64,000 nucleotides of DNA from Liolophura sinensis (taxonomy: Eukaryota; Mollusca; Polyplacophora; Chitonida; Chitonidae), in contig NC_088295.1 of NCBI RefSeq assembly GCF_032854445.1, forward strand, positions 92,373,805 to 92,437,804, read 5' to 3'. A program made the translations under genes and the position numbers. Within the stretch, counting starts at the first letter, position 1; the number at the start of each line of letters is the position of its first letter. Below, in pieces: positions 54,401-64,000 of this stretch. Under the pieces are notes generated by a model. It saw only the letters and a list, made by a program, of their open reading frames with translations, searched no databases and was not told the origin of the DNA.

Positions 54401-57400
54401 CAGCAGTCCTTTAGTGGCCAAGTCTGTACAGAGCTCTGTCCCTTACCATCAATGGGCACCTGGGTCTTGGCAGGTTTGGAAGGTTTGGCAGGTGTCACTG
54501 GTTTCCCTGTAAATCAGATACATACACAAACATAAAGTTAACATTGGAGAGCAGTACAGGTATTGTTAGTCATTTTCAAGCAGGTGCTCCATGCAGGGAT
54601 TGAGCATGGCAACAAGAAGAGAAGGCATAACTTTGCCATGGTACAGGGACATGGAAGGCCTTTGTACAACTGAATGTGTGAAGCAACACTGAAATAGCTA
54701 TTATACATTTGTAGAAATAAAAATGGGAAAATGTCTGATGTTGGCTGCCATCCAAAAGAAGTTATTAAATCAGATCAAGCATGTATTTCCAGAGGTTCAT
54801 AAAAGTCATTTATTCATGTACTGACCATCACTTTCTTACTGAAATTGAGTTTTTCTTTTAACTGAAACTGATTCTTTTTTTGTTTTGACGGACCGTTTGA
54901 GACACTAAAATTTAATATTTTGTACTTTATTATTCGTCATTGATTAAAGTAATTACCACTGCCTATTTATGAACTCAAGCTGACCTCCCAGATATTGCAA
55001 ACTAATAATCAGCGCAAACAGCAGTTGTTGTATGTCAGGACACCAGTGCAGTAAAGTGTGAAGGAAAACCTGCTCAGAAAGCTTTATACAACATAGGGCA
55101 TCAGTCTACATTCAACTGAAACTAACAACATGAGCAATTGGTCTTGACATCACTTTTAAAAAATATTCAATAATCATGAATCAAGACAGAATGGTCATGC
55201 ACTTATGGCTTAATTATGGAATATGTACTTGTAACTCTGTCTGTAAAAGGACATGTCAAAAATGGTCTAAAGAGGAAAGAAAAACAACTGGGAAAATTGA
55301 AAAACATAAACCACCTTACATGAATATTACATGTAGAATCTAATTTGAATAGTGCATCCAGATGAATGTTCTGATCATTACCAAAATTCTCTTGAAATAT
55401 TATCCTTACTTGTCAGTATAAACAAAGATTTTAATCAACAACAGCAGTTCAAAACGAAGTCTGATCTGATTTAAGGTACAGATTACACGAAATTTTCTGT
55501 GAAAATCAGTTACCGGTATTGAGAAAATTAACAGACCCACAAATAGTGAATTAGCCCATAGAGTATTTACTATTATGATTCTTACATAGAAATATTACAA
55601 ATTTGAGAAAAAAAATACACTCCTATTTTATGTATCAATGAATTGTCACTTTTTCCCTGGCGAATACGCCTGGATCTCAATGGCCTGAATTTAAACCAGT
55701 ACTATATTTTATGTTCTCGTCAATCCAGTGTAAACACTGAATCCCAGACTGCAAATAATACAGGAAGTGAACCAAAATCAGGAACCAGATACAAACATCT
55801 GCTTCAGCAAGTTTTCATAATGGCACAAATTAGCTGAACTACATGAATGTGGCAAACTGACTGGCCACAGGTAAGCATGACAACACAAGGAAGTGAGAGG
55901 TCAGAGCTCACAGATTCACAACACTGGGCTTGGGCTCTAATGTTTCTTTGTCGATAAAAACACTTCCAAACAAAAACAATCTGTACTAGAACATGTCATG
56001 GCATGAGTAGCAAGATCCTTAGTATAAACACATCACATGCTGAACACAAATACATCATAAAGCTCTGAATAATCCACGAAATCCTTCCTTATTCCAAACA
56101 CAAAAGACACAAAATACCTAAACAAAAGGCAAGGCAAGATTTTGTCAAACTTACCACATCATTCAAATCTCCAGGAGCTTCAGTGCATAAAGAAGGACAA
56201 TTTCATAAAGGTATTGTTAATGAACACTACTGTCTGCTCGACAAAATGGTACTGACAAAAATTAGTGACATATGATAATTGGCCACCAGTAACCTAATGT
56301 GACTGTCTGTCATGTGAACATGTGTGCACCACATGTGGTACTTATCTGTACAATGTACAAGTACATTTGGTTACTAATACATGTACCAGCGCTTGTGGTT
56401 ACTAATACATGCACCAGCGCTTGTGGTTACTAATACATGTACCAGCGCTTGTGGTTACAAATACATGTACCAGCACTTGTGGTTATTAATACATGTACCA
56501 GCGCTTGTGGTTACTAATACATGTACCAGCACTTGTGGTTACTAATACATGTACCAGCACTTGTGGTTACTAATACATGTACCAGCGCTTGTGGTTACTA
56601 ATACATGTAGCAGCACTTGTGGTTACTAATACATGTACCAGCACTTGTGGTTACTAATACATGTACCAGCGCTTGTGGTTACTACTACATGTACCAGCAC
56701 TTGTGGTTACTAATACATGTACCAGCGCTTGTGGTTACTAATACATGTACCAGCACTTGTGGTTACTAATACATGTACCAGCGCTTGTGGTTACTAATAC
56801 ATGTACCAGCGCTTGTGGTTACTAATACATGTACCAGCGCTTGTGGTTACTAATACATGTACCAGCACTTGTGGTTACTAATACATGTACCAGCACTTGT
56901 GGTTATTAATACATGTACCAGCACTTGTGGTCACTAATACAGGTACCAGCACTTGTGGTTACTACCACATGTACCAGCATTTGTGGTTATTAATACATGT
57001 ACCAGCGCTTGTGGTTACTAATACATGTACCAGCACTTGTGGTTACTACTACATGTACCAGCATTTGTGGTTATTAATACATGTACCAGCGCTTGTGGTT
57101 ACTAATACATGTACCGGCGCTTGTGGTTACTAATACATGTACCAGCACTTGTGGTTACTAATACATGTACCAGCACTTGTGGTTACTAATACATGTACCA
57201 GCGCTTGTGGTTACTACTACATGTACCAGCGCTTGTGGTTACTACTACATGTACCAGCACTTGTGGTTATTAATACATGTACCAGCACTTGTGGTTACTA
57301 ATACAGGTACCAGCACTTGTGGTTAATAGTACATGTACCAGCACTTGTGTTTACTAATACATGTACCAGTGCTTGTGGTTACTAATACATGTACCAGCAC

Positions 57401-58745
57401 TTGTGGTTATTAATACATGTACCAGCACTTGTGGTTACTAATACATGTACCAGCGCTTGTGGTTACTAATACATGTACCAGCGCTTGTGGTTACTACTAC
57501 ATGTACCAGCACTTGTGGTTATTAATACATGTACCAGCACTTGTGGTTACTAATACAGGTACCAGCACTTGTGGTTACTAATACATGTACCAGCACTTGT
57601 GGTTATTAATACATGTACCAGCACTTGTGGTTACTAATACAGGTACCAGCACTTGTGGTTACTACTACATGTACCAGCACTTGTGGTTATTAATACATGT
57701 ACCAGCGCTTGTGGTTACTAATACATGTACCAGCGCTTGTGGTTACTACTACATGTACCAGCACTTGTGGTTACTAATACATGTACCAGCACTTGTGGTT
57801 ACTAATACATGTACCAGCGCTTGTGGTTACTAATACATGTACCAGCGCTTGTGGTTACTACTACATGTACCAGCACTTGTGGTTATTAATACATGTACCA
57901 GCACTTGTGGTTACTAATACGGGTACCAGCACTTGTGGTTAATAGTACATGTACCAGCACTTGTGTTTACTAATACATGTACCAGCGCTTGTGGTTACTG
58001 ATGTTACTATGTAACATTTCCTTCCATAACAGTATCCACCATTAGTGACAAAACTGGCTCTTCAGATGGGTGTGGTATACAGAGGAGTGTAGCAGAAGTC
58101 TGAAGTTGGCTGCAGTGAAAGTTCCCTAGCCAATGACCAATAAGGTGGCATGTTTGAATCTGTCATTGCTTATCACAGACAGATTTGTCAGGTCTGTAAT
58201 TATCTACTGAAGACAAAATGGAGCCCAATGTCAGCTGTGTAATTAGCTACTGTAGAAAAAAAATGGAGCCCAATGTCAGGTGTGTAAATAGCTACTGAAG
58301 ACAAAATGGAGCCCAATGTCAGCTGTGTAATTAGCTACTGTAGAAAAAAAATGGAGCCAATTGTCAGGTGTTTAAATAGGGGCCCAATGTCAGGTGTGTA
58401 ATTAGCTACTGAAGACAAAATGGAGCACAATGTCAGCTGTGTAATTAGCTACTGAAGACAACCCAACGTCCTCCGTACATAATCCTGACCACAATTGTAC
58501 AGGTGAAAACTTCTTGAGCACTGAGGCCAGTAATGTTTGTGCTGATCAAAGTTGGCTAATATAATACTCAGCTTACAGATACTTCCATTATTACTCATCT
58601 CCTATACAGAAAACAAAACAATTTTGCACACATGTACTACTCTTCGAACTACAGAAAAATTTCTTTGTATATTTTGACTCACCTTTTTTAGGCTTTGTGG
58701 CTCCATTTTTCTGGGACTTTGTTTTGGGATCAACAGAAGCATACA
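51326..58745 (-). CDS. Cytoplasmic tail of a putative receptor with ITIM/ITSM-like motifs (3' part, four exons)
   Basis: Four exons (58745-58683, 54506-54447, 52600-52530, 51439-51326) join in phase. The product is YASVDPKTKSQKNGATKPKK, GKPVTPAKPSKPAKTQVPID, DSYEVTDFTNTASGTNNNNP, TVARTQQLNYPEVSFENKKK, TPKTDPAASPTEYASIRFRK, P. It is hydrophilic, rich in Lys/Pro/Thr, with four tyrosines. Three sit in Yxx[V/I]: YASV, LNYPEV (ITIM-like) and TEYASI (ITSM-like, TxYxxI). Such tails recruit SH2-domain phosphatases or adaptors in animal immunoglobulin-superfamily and related receptors. No ectodomain or membrane segment is visible; those exons must lie upstream, beyond the giant array. Exons 58745 and 54506 are symmetrical (phase 1-1), so they could be skipped without a frame change. 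Receptor function is inferred from the tail only. Confidence 0.65.
51540..51735. repeat. ~95-bp repeat, about 2.2 copies
   Basis: GGGCATGTTTCATACACTGC, CAGCAAACCTGGTCAGAACA, CTACTTAGCCCAGGACATG recur with about 85% identity. Confidence 0.8.
51738..52520 (-). repeat. 45-47-bp minisatellite ending at the receptor-tail donor, about 16 copies
   Basis: Units of GTAACAGTCACACATCACTC followed by AGAACTGCAATGTTGTGTTT and ACACCTT, plus a second subtype with GGTATACACCTTGTAACAGT. Embedded at 52121-52165 is a copy of the exon 52530 donor region. Confidence 0.88.
52530..52600 (-). CDS. Receptor-tail exon (DSYEVTDF)
   Basis: Acceptor TTTACTTTCAG. G plus AC gives Asp, then SYEVTDFTNTASGTNNNNPT, VAR; phase 0 end; donor CACGG/GTGAGTC. 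Contains an (AAC)n run encoding NNNN. Confidence 0.75.
52601..52985 (-). other. Receptor-tail intron
   Basis: Unique part, with a short CAGTCATAGTGAAGT-type microrepeat at about 52815-52935. Nothing else. Confidence 0.55.
52990..54252. repeat. 55-bp minisatellite (81-bp long variant), about 20 copies
   Basis: The unit is CCTGACCTAAGCCTACCACT followed by GAGGCAGTCATTCCCTCAGG and CAGTCATGTATGTCA. Some units carry an extra CAATTTATTACCAAACTTAA plus CAATGA. Confidence 0.93.
54447..54506 (-). CDS. Receptor-tail exon (KPVTPAKPSKPAK)
   Basis: Acceptor CTGATTTACAG, phase 1-1: (G)KPVTPAKPSKPAKTQVPID plus G. Donor GATG/GTAAGG. Pro/Lys-rich linker; the CCAAACCTTCCAAACCTGCC repeat lies within it. Confidence 0.75.
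54507..56340 (-). other. Receptor-tail intron, no feature
   Basis: AT-rich unique sequence. Further small in-phase exons cannot be excluded, but none is convincing. Confidence 0.5.
56350..58010. repeat. 28-bp minisatellite, about 59 copies
   Basis: The unit is ACATGTACCAGCACTTGTGG followed by TTACTAAT. A/G variation (GCACTTG or GCGCTTG) and the ACAGGTACC variant recur in blocks, giving longer super-repeats of roughly 0.6-0.7 kb within 56.9-58.0 kb. Confidence 0.95.
58195..58465. repeat. ~43-60-bp degenerate repeat, about 5-6 copies
   Basis: GTAATTAGCTACTGAAGACA followed by AAATGGAGCCCAATGTCAGC recurs with deletions and a run-of-A variant. Confidence 0.85.
58683..58745 (-). CDS. Receptor-tail exon (YASVDPKTKSQ)
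   Basis: Acceptor CTCTCTCCACCAG, phase 1-1: (x)YASVDPKTKSQKNGATKPKK plus G. Donor AAAAAAG/GTGAGT. The first codon lacks its first base, so the residue before Tyr is unknown. Confidence 0.75.
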
Positions 58746-58885
58746 CTGGTGGAGAGAGATAACAAATAACACATGTGAGGGAAGAGATATAGTAAATATC
58801 ATACACTGGTGGAGGAGAGATAACAAATAACACAAGTGACAGAAGAGATATCGTAAATATCATGCACTGGTGCTGGAGTGAGTGT
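58739..58885 (-). repeat. ~62-bp triplicate of the 58745 acceptor
   Basis: In the gene's direction CACCAGTGTATG is followed by ATATTTACTATATCTCTTCC and GTTATTTGTTATCTCTC. This occurs twice upstream before the real CCACCAG/TGTATGCTTCTG. Each copy contains the pyrimidine tract, the AG and the first six exon bases. Confidence 0.85.
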
Positions 58886-58912
58886 TTGGGGTTTAACGTA
58901 GTGCTACATTGG
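58872..58912 (-). mobile_element. SINE family A 3' fragment
   Basis: GAGTGAGTGTTTGGGGTTTA then ACGTAGTGCTAC matches the reversed end of family A. Only the terminal 40 bp remain. Confidence 0.6.
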
Positions 58913-59034
58913 TGCTGGAAAGATAACAAATAACACAACTGAAAACAGAGGACAACATTATTAACAGCAAATGATGGTATCCTATAAAATCTCTCATGCA
59001 GAACCATTCCTGCCTTAAAAAAAATCAAGTGTAG

Positions 59035-59195
59035 AAGCAGCAATGTGTGTGTACATTCAGCAATGTGTGTGTAGATGCAGCATTGTGTGAGTACATGCAG
59101 CATTGTGTGTGTACATGCAGCATTGTGTGTGTAGATGAAGCATTGTGTGTGTGCATGCAGCACTGTGTGTGCACATGCAGCATTGTGTGTGTAGA
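59035..59195. repeat. ~22-bp array at the edge of the giant repeat
   Basis: Units of GTGTGTGTACATGCAGCATT, about seven, lead into the 29-bp array. Confidence 0.85.
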
Positions 59196-62100
59196 TATGT
59201 GGTACACTGCACTGTGTGTGTAGATGCGCTACACTGAACTGAGTGTGTAGATAGGTAGTACACTGGACTTGGCGTGTAGATAGGTAGTACACTGGACTGT
59301 GTGTGTGTAGATAGGTAGTACACTATACAGTGTGTGTAGATAGGTAGTACACTGGACTGAGTGTGCAGATAGGTAGTACACTGAACTGTGTGTGCAGATA
59401 GGTAGTACACTGGACTGTGTGTGCAGATAGGTAGTACACTGGACTGTGTGTGTAGATATGTAGTACACTGGACTGAGTGTGTAGATAGGTAGTACACTGG
59501 ACTTGGTGTGTAGATAGGTAGTACACTGGACTGTGTGTATAGATAGGTAGTACACTGTACAGTGTGTGTAGATAGGTAGTACACTGGACTGAGTGTGCAA
59601 ATAGGTAGTACACTGGACTGAGTGTGCAGATAGGTAGTACACTGGACTGTGTGTGTGTAGATAGGTAGTACACTGTACAGTGTGTGTAGATAGGTAGTAC
59701 ACTGGACTGAGTGTGCAGATAGGTAGTACACTGAACTGTGTGTGCAGATAGGTAGTACACTGGACTGAGTGTGCAGATAGGTAGTACACTGGACTGTGTG
59801 AGTAGATAGGTAGTACACTGGACTGAGTGTGCAGATAGGAAGTACACTGGACTGAGTGTGCAGATAGGTAGTACACTGGACTGTGTGTGTAGATGTGTAG
59901 TACGCTGGACTGTGTGTGTAGATGTGTAGTACAATGGACTGTGTGTGTAGATGTGTAGTACGCTGGACTGTGTGTGTAGATGTGTAGTACAATGGACTGA
60001 GTGTGCAGATATGTAGTACACTGGACTGAGTGTGCAGATAGGTAGTACACTGGACTGAGTGTGCAGATAGGTAGTACACTGGACTGTGTGTGCAGATAGG
60101 TAGTACACTGGACTGAGTGTGCAGATAGGTAGTACACTGGACTAAGTGTGTAGATAGGTAGTACACTGGACTGTGTGTGTAGATATGTAGTACGCTGGAC
60201 GGTGTGTGTAGATATGTAGTATGCTGGACTGTGTGTGTAGATAGGTAGTACACTGGACTGTGTGTGTAGATGTGTAGTACGCTGGACTGAGAGTGTAGAT
60301 AGGTAGTACAATGGACTGTGTGTGTAGATATGTAATACGCTGGACTGTGTGTGTAGATGACTGTGTGTGTAGATAGGTAGTACGCTGGACTGTGTGTGTA
60401 GATATGTAGTACACTGGACTGTGTGTGTAGATATGTAGTACACTGGACTGAGTGTGCAGATAGGTAGTACATTGGACTGAGTGTGCAGATAGGTAGTACA
60501 CTGGACTGTGTGTGCAGATAGGTAGTACACTGGACTGTGTGTGTAGATGTGTAGTACACTGGACTGTGTGTGTAGATATGTAGTACGCTGGACTGAGTGT
60601 GTAGATAGGTAGTACACTGGACTGAGTGTGCAGATAGGTAGTACACTGGACTGAGTGTGCAGATAGGTAGTACACTGGACTGAGTGTGCAGCACTGGACT
60701 GAATGTGTAGATAGGTAGTACACTGGACTGTGTGTGTAGATGTGTAGTACACTGGACTGTGTGTGTAGATGTGTAGTACACTGGACTGTGTGTGTAGATA
60801 TGTAGTACGCTGGACTGAGTGTGTAGATAGGTAGTACACTGGACTGAGTGTGCAGATAGGTAGTACACTGAACTGTGTGTGCAGATAGGTAGTACACTGG
60901 ACTGTGTGTGCAAATAGGTAGTACACTGGACTGTGTGTGTAGATAGGTAGTACACTGGACTGAGTGTGTAGATAGGTAGTACACTGGACTTGGTGTGTAG
61001 ATAGGTAGTACACTGGACTGTGTGTGTATAGATAGGTAGTACACTGTACAGTGTGTGTAGATAGGTAGTACACTGGACTGAGTGTGCAGATATGTAGTAC
61101 ACTGGACTGAGTGTGCAGATAGGTAGTACACTGGACTGTGTGTGTGTAGATAGGTAGTACACTGTACAGTGTGTGTAGATAGGTAGTACACTGGACTGAG
61201 TGTGCAGATAGGTAGTTCACTGAACTGTGTGTGCAGATAGGTAGTACACTGGACTGTGTGTGCAGATAGGTAGTACACTGGACTGTGTGAGTAGATAGGT
61301 AGTACACTGGACTGAGTGTGCAGATAGGAAGTACACTGGACTGAGTGTGCAGATAGGTAGTACACTGGACTGTGTGTGTAGATGTGTAGTACGCTGGACT
61401 GTGTGTGTAGATGTGTAGTACAATGGACTGTGTGTGTAGATGTGTAGTACGCTGGACTGTGTGTGTAGATGTGTAGTACAATGGACTGAGTGTGCAGATA
61501 TGTAGTACGCTGGACTGAGTGTGCAGATAGGTAGTACACTGGACTGAGTGTGCAGATAGGTAGTACACTGGACTGTGTGTGCAGATATGTAGTACACTGG
61601 ACTGAGTGTGCAGATAGGTAGTACACTGGACTGAGTGTGTAGATAGGTAGTACACTGGACTGTGTGTGTAGATATGTAGTACGCTGGACGGTGTGTGTAG
61701 ATATGTAGTATGCTGGACGGTGTGTGTACATAGGTAGTACACTGGACTGTGTGTGTAGATGTGTAGTACGCTGGACTGAGAGTGTAGATAGGTAGTACAA
61801 TGGACTGTGTGTGTAGATATGTAATACGCTGGACTGTGTGTGTAGATGACTGTGTGTGTAGATAGGTAGTACGCTGGACTGTGTGTGTAGATATGTAGTA
61901 CACTGGACTGTGTGTGTAGATATGTAGTACACTGGACTGAGTGTGCAGATAGGTAGTACACTGGACTGAGTGTGCAGATAGGTAGTACACTGGACTGTGT
62001 GTGCAGATAGGTAGTACACTGGACTGTGTGTGTAGATGTGTAGTACACTGGACTGTGTGTGTAGATATGTAGTACGCTGGACTGAGTGTGTAGATAGGTA

Positions 62101-64000
62101 GTACACTGGACTGAGTGTGCAGATAGGTAGTACACTGGACTGAGTGTGCAGATAGGTAGTACACTGGACTGAGTGTGCAGCACTGGACTGAATGTGTAGA
62201 TAGGTAGTACACTGGACTGTGTGTGTAGATGTGTAGTACACTGGACTGTGTGTGTAGATATGTAATACGCTGGAATGTGTGTGTAGATGACTGTGTGTGC
62301 TGATAGGTAGTACGCTGGACTGTGTGTGCAGATAGGTAGTACACTGGACTGAGTGTGTAGATGTGTAGTACACTGGACTGTGTGTGTAGATATGTAGTAC
62401 GCTGGACTGAGTGTGTAGATGTGTAGTACACTGGACTGTGTGTGAAGATATGTAGTACACTGGACTGAGTGTGTAGATAGGTAGTACACTGGACTGAGTG
62501 TGCAGATAGGTAGTACACTGGACTGAGGGTGTAGATGTGTAGTAGACTGGACTGTGTGTGTAGATAGGTAGTACACTGGACTGTGTGTGTAGATGTGTAG
62601 TACACTGGACTGTGTGTGTAGATATGTAGTACACTGGACTGAGTGTGTAGATAGGTAGTACAATGGACTGAGTGTGCAGATAGGTAGTGCACTGGACTGA
62701 GGGTGTAGATAGGTAGTACACTGGACTGTGTATGTAGATATGCAGTACACTGGACTGTGTGTGCAGATATGTAGTACACTGGACTGAGTGTGTAGATATG
62801 TAGTACACTGGACTGTGTGTAAATATGTAGTACACTGGACTGTGTGTGTAATATGTAGTACACTGGCCTGTGTGTGTAGATATGTAGTACACTGGACTGT
62901 GTGTGTAGATATGTAGTACACAGGACTGTGTGTAGATATGTAGAACACTGGACTGTGTGTGTAGATATGTAGTACACTGTGTGTAAATATGTAGTACACT
63001 GGACTGTGTGTGTAATATGTAGTACACTGGACTGTGTGTGTAGGTATGTAGTACACAGGACTGTGTGTGTAGATAGGTAGTACACAGGACTGTGTGTAAA
63101 TATGTAGTACACTGGACTGTGTGTAAATATGTAGTACACTGGACTGTGTGTGTAATATGTAGTACACTGGACTGTGTGTGTAGATATGTAGTACGCTGGA
63201 CTGAGTGTGTAGATGTGTAGTACACTGGACTGTGTGTGTAGATATGTAGTACACTGGACTGAGTGTGTAGATAGGTAGTACACTGGACTGAGTGTGCAGA
63301 TAGGTAGTACACTGGACTGAGGGTGTAGATTTGTAGTACACTGGACTGTGTGTGTAGATAGGTAGTACACTGGACTGTGTGTGTAGATGTGTAGTACACT
63401 GGACTGTGTGTGTAGATATGTAGTACACTGGACTGAGTGTGTAGATAGGTAGTACAATGGACTGAGTGTGCAGATAGGTAGTGCACTGGACTGAGGGTGT
63501 AGATAGGTAGTACACTGGACTGTGTATGTAGATATGCAGTACACTGGACTGTGTGTGCAGATATGTAGTACACTGGACTGTGTGTGTAGATATGTAGTAC
63601 ACTGGACTGTGTGTAAATATGTAGTACACTGGACTGAGTGTGTAATATGTAGTACACTGGACTGTGTGAGTAGATATGTAGTACACTGGACTGTGTGTGT
63701 ATATATGTAGTACACAGGACTGTGTGTAGATATGTAGAACACTGGACTGTGTGTGTAGATATGTAGTACACTGTGTGTAAATATGTAGTACACTGGACTG
63801 TGTGTGTAATATGTAGTACACTGGACTGTGTGTGTAGATATGTAGTACACAGGACTGTGTGTGTAGATAGGTAGTACACAGGACTGTGTGTAAATATGTA
63901 GTACACTGGACTGTGTGTAAATATGTAGTACACTGGACTGTGTGTGTAATATGTAGTACACTGGACTGTGCGTGTAGATATGTAGGATACTGGACTGCGT
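59196..64000. repeat. 29-bp minisatellite, over 160 copies, with higher-order periods
   Basis: The unit is GTAGTACACTGGACTGTGTG followed by TGTAGATAG. It runs off the right edge. Rare variants recur at fixed spacings: 1489 bp in the left part (for example 60281 and 61770; 60691 and 62180) and about 794 bp in the right part (62701 and 63495). The minus strand has no stop codon in any frame of the unit, so long false open frames (up to 1530 residues) occur. Confidence 0.96.

Noticed and set aside
59057-63961. Minus-strand open frames of 701 to 1530 residues rich in Tyr, Thr, His and Ser
   Set aside because: The 29-bp unit has no stop codon in any minus-strand frame, so all three frames stay open. 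The protein period is 29 residues and the frames are shifted copies of one another. No start context, splice signal or domain supports coding.

Overview
The window is intron-rich eukaryotic nuclear DNA. It most likely comes from a lophotrochozoan, probably a mollusc: the proteins are animal orthologues of moderate identity to human ones, and the tRNA-derived SINEs with a CACT tail or an A-rich tail look like mollusc elements. The organism call rests on memory of such elements and on protein similarity, not on a search. Tandem minisatellites with units of about 18 to 132 bp take up a large share of the window.

Layout. (1) 1-13920, plus strand: nine 3' exons of TOMM70, the mitochondrial import receptor, with introns swollen by minisatellites; the 5' exons lie upstream of the window. 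(2) 13921-19330: downstream of TOMM70, with a 29-bp array in the probable 3' UTR, a SINE, and a 35-bp satellite at 17793-19130. (3) 20828-28379 (up to about 30.9 kb with predicted 5' noncoding exons), minus strand: TBRG1 (NIAM), a nuclear FYRN/FYRC protein, complete in ten coding exons, one of them a predicted 8-nt microexon. (4) 30964-41926, plus strand: CCDC15, complete in eleven coding exons, arranged head to head with TBRG1 over a short shared promoter region. (5) 51326-58745, minus strand: four 3' exons encoding the cytoplasmic tail of a putative tyrosine-signalling receptor with ITIM/ITSM-like motifs; its upstream exons are not visible. (6) 59030-64000: a huge 29-bp array with higher-order structure that runs off the window.

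The most interesting pattern is that many of the minisatellites are not random intronic DNA. Their units contain a copy of the exon-intron junction next to them. This is clear for the TOMM70 acceptor at 1674 (41-bp unit, about 40 decoy 3' splice sites), the TOMM70 donor at 2857 (36-bp unit, 18 successive AG/GTAAGT sites), the CCDC15 acceptor at 40917, and the receptor-tail acceptor at 58745. Larger duplications carry the TOMM70 exon end at 8333 and the receptor-tail donor at 52530. A weaker case is the TBRG1 stop-codon region. Thus three or four neighbouring genes show splice-site tandem amplification. Decoys were checked for coding effect in three cases (the 41-bp array, the 36-bp array and the 8744-8796 pseudo-exon), and each would shift the frame or add a stop if used.

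The four genes have no obvious common pathway: mitochondrial import, nuclear growth control, centriole biology and surface signalling. TBRG1 and CCDC15 are both on human 11q24, so their adjacency here probably reflects ancient linkage.
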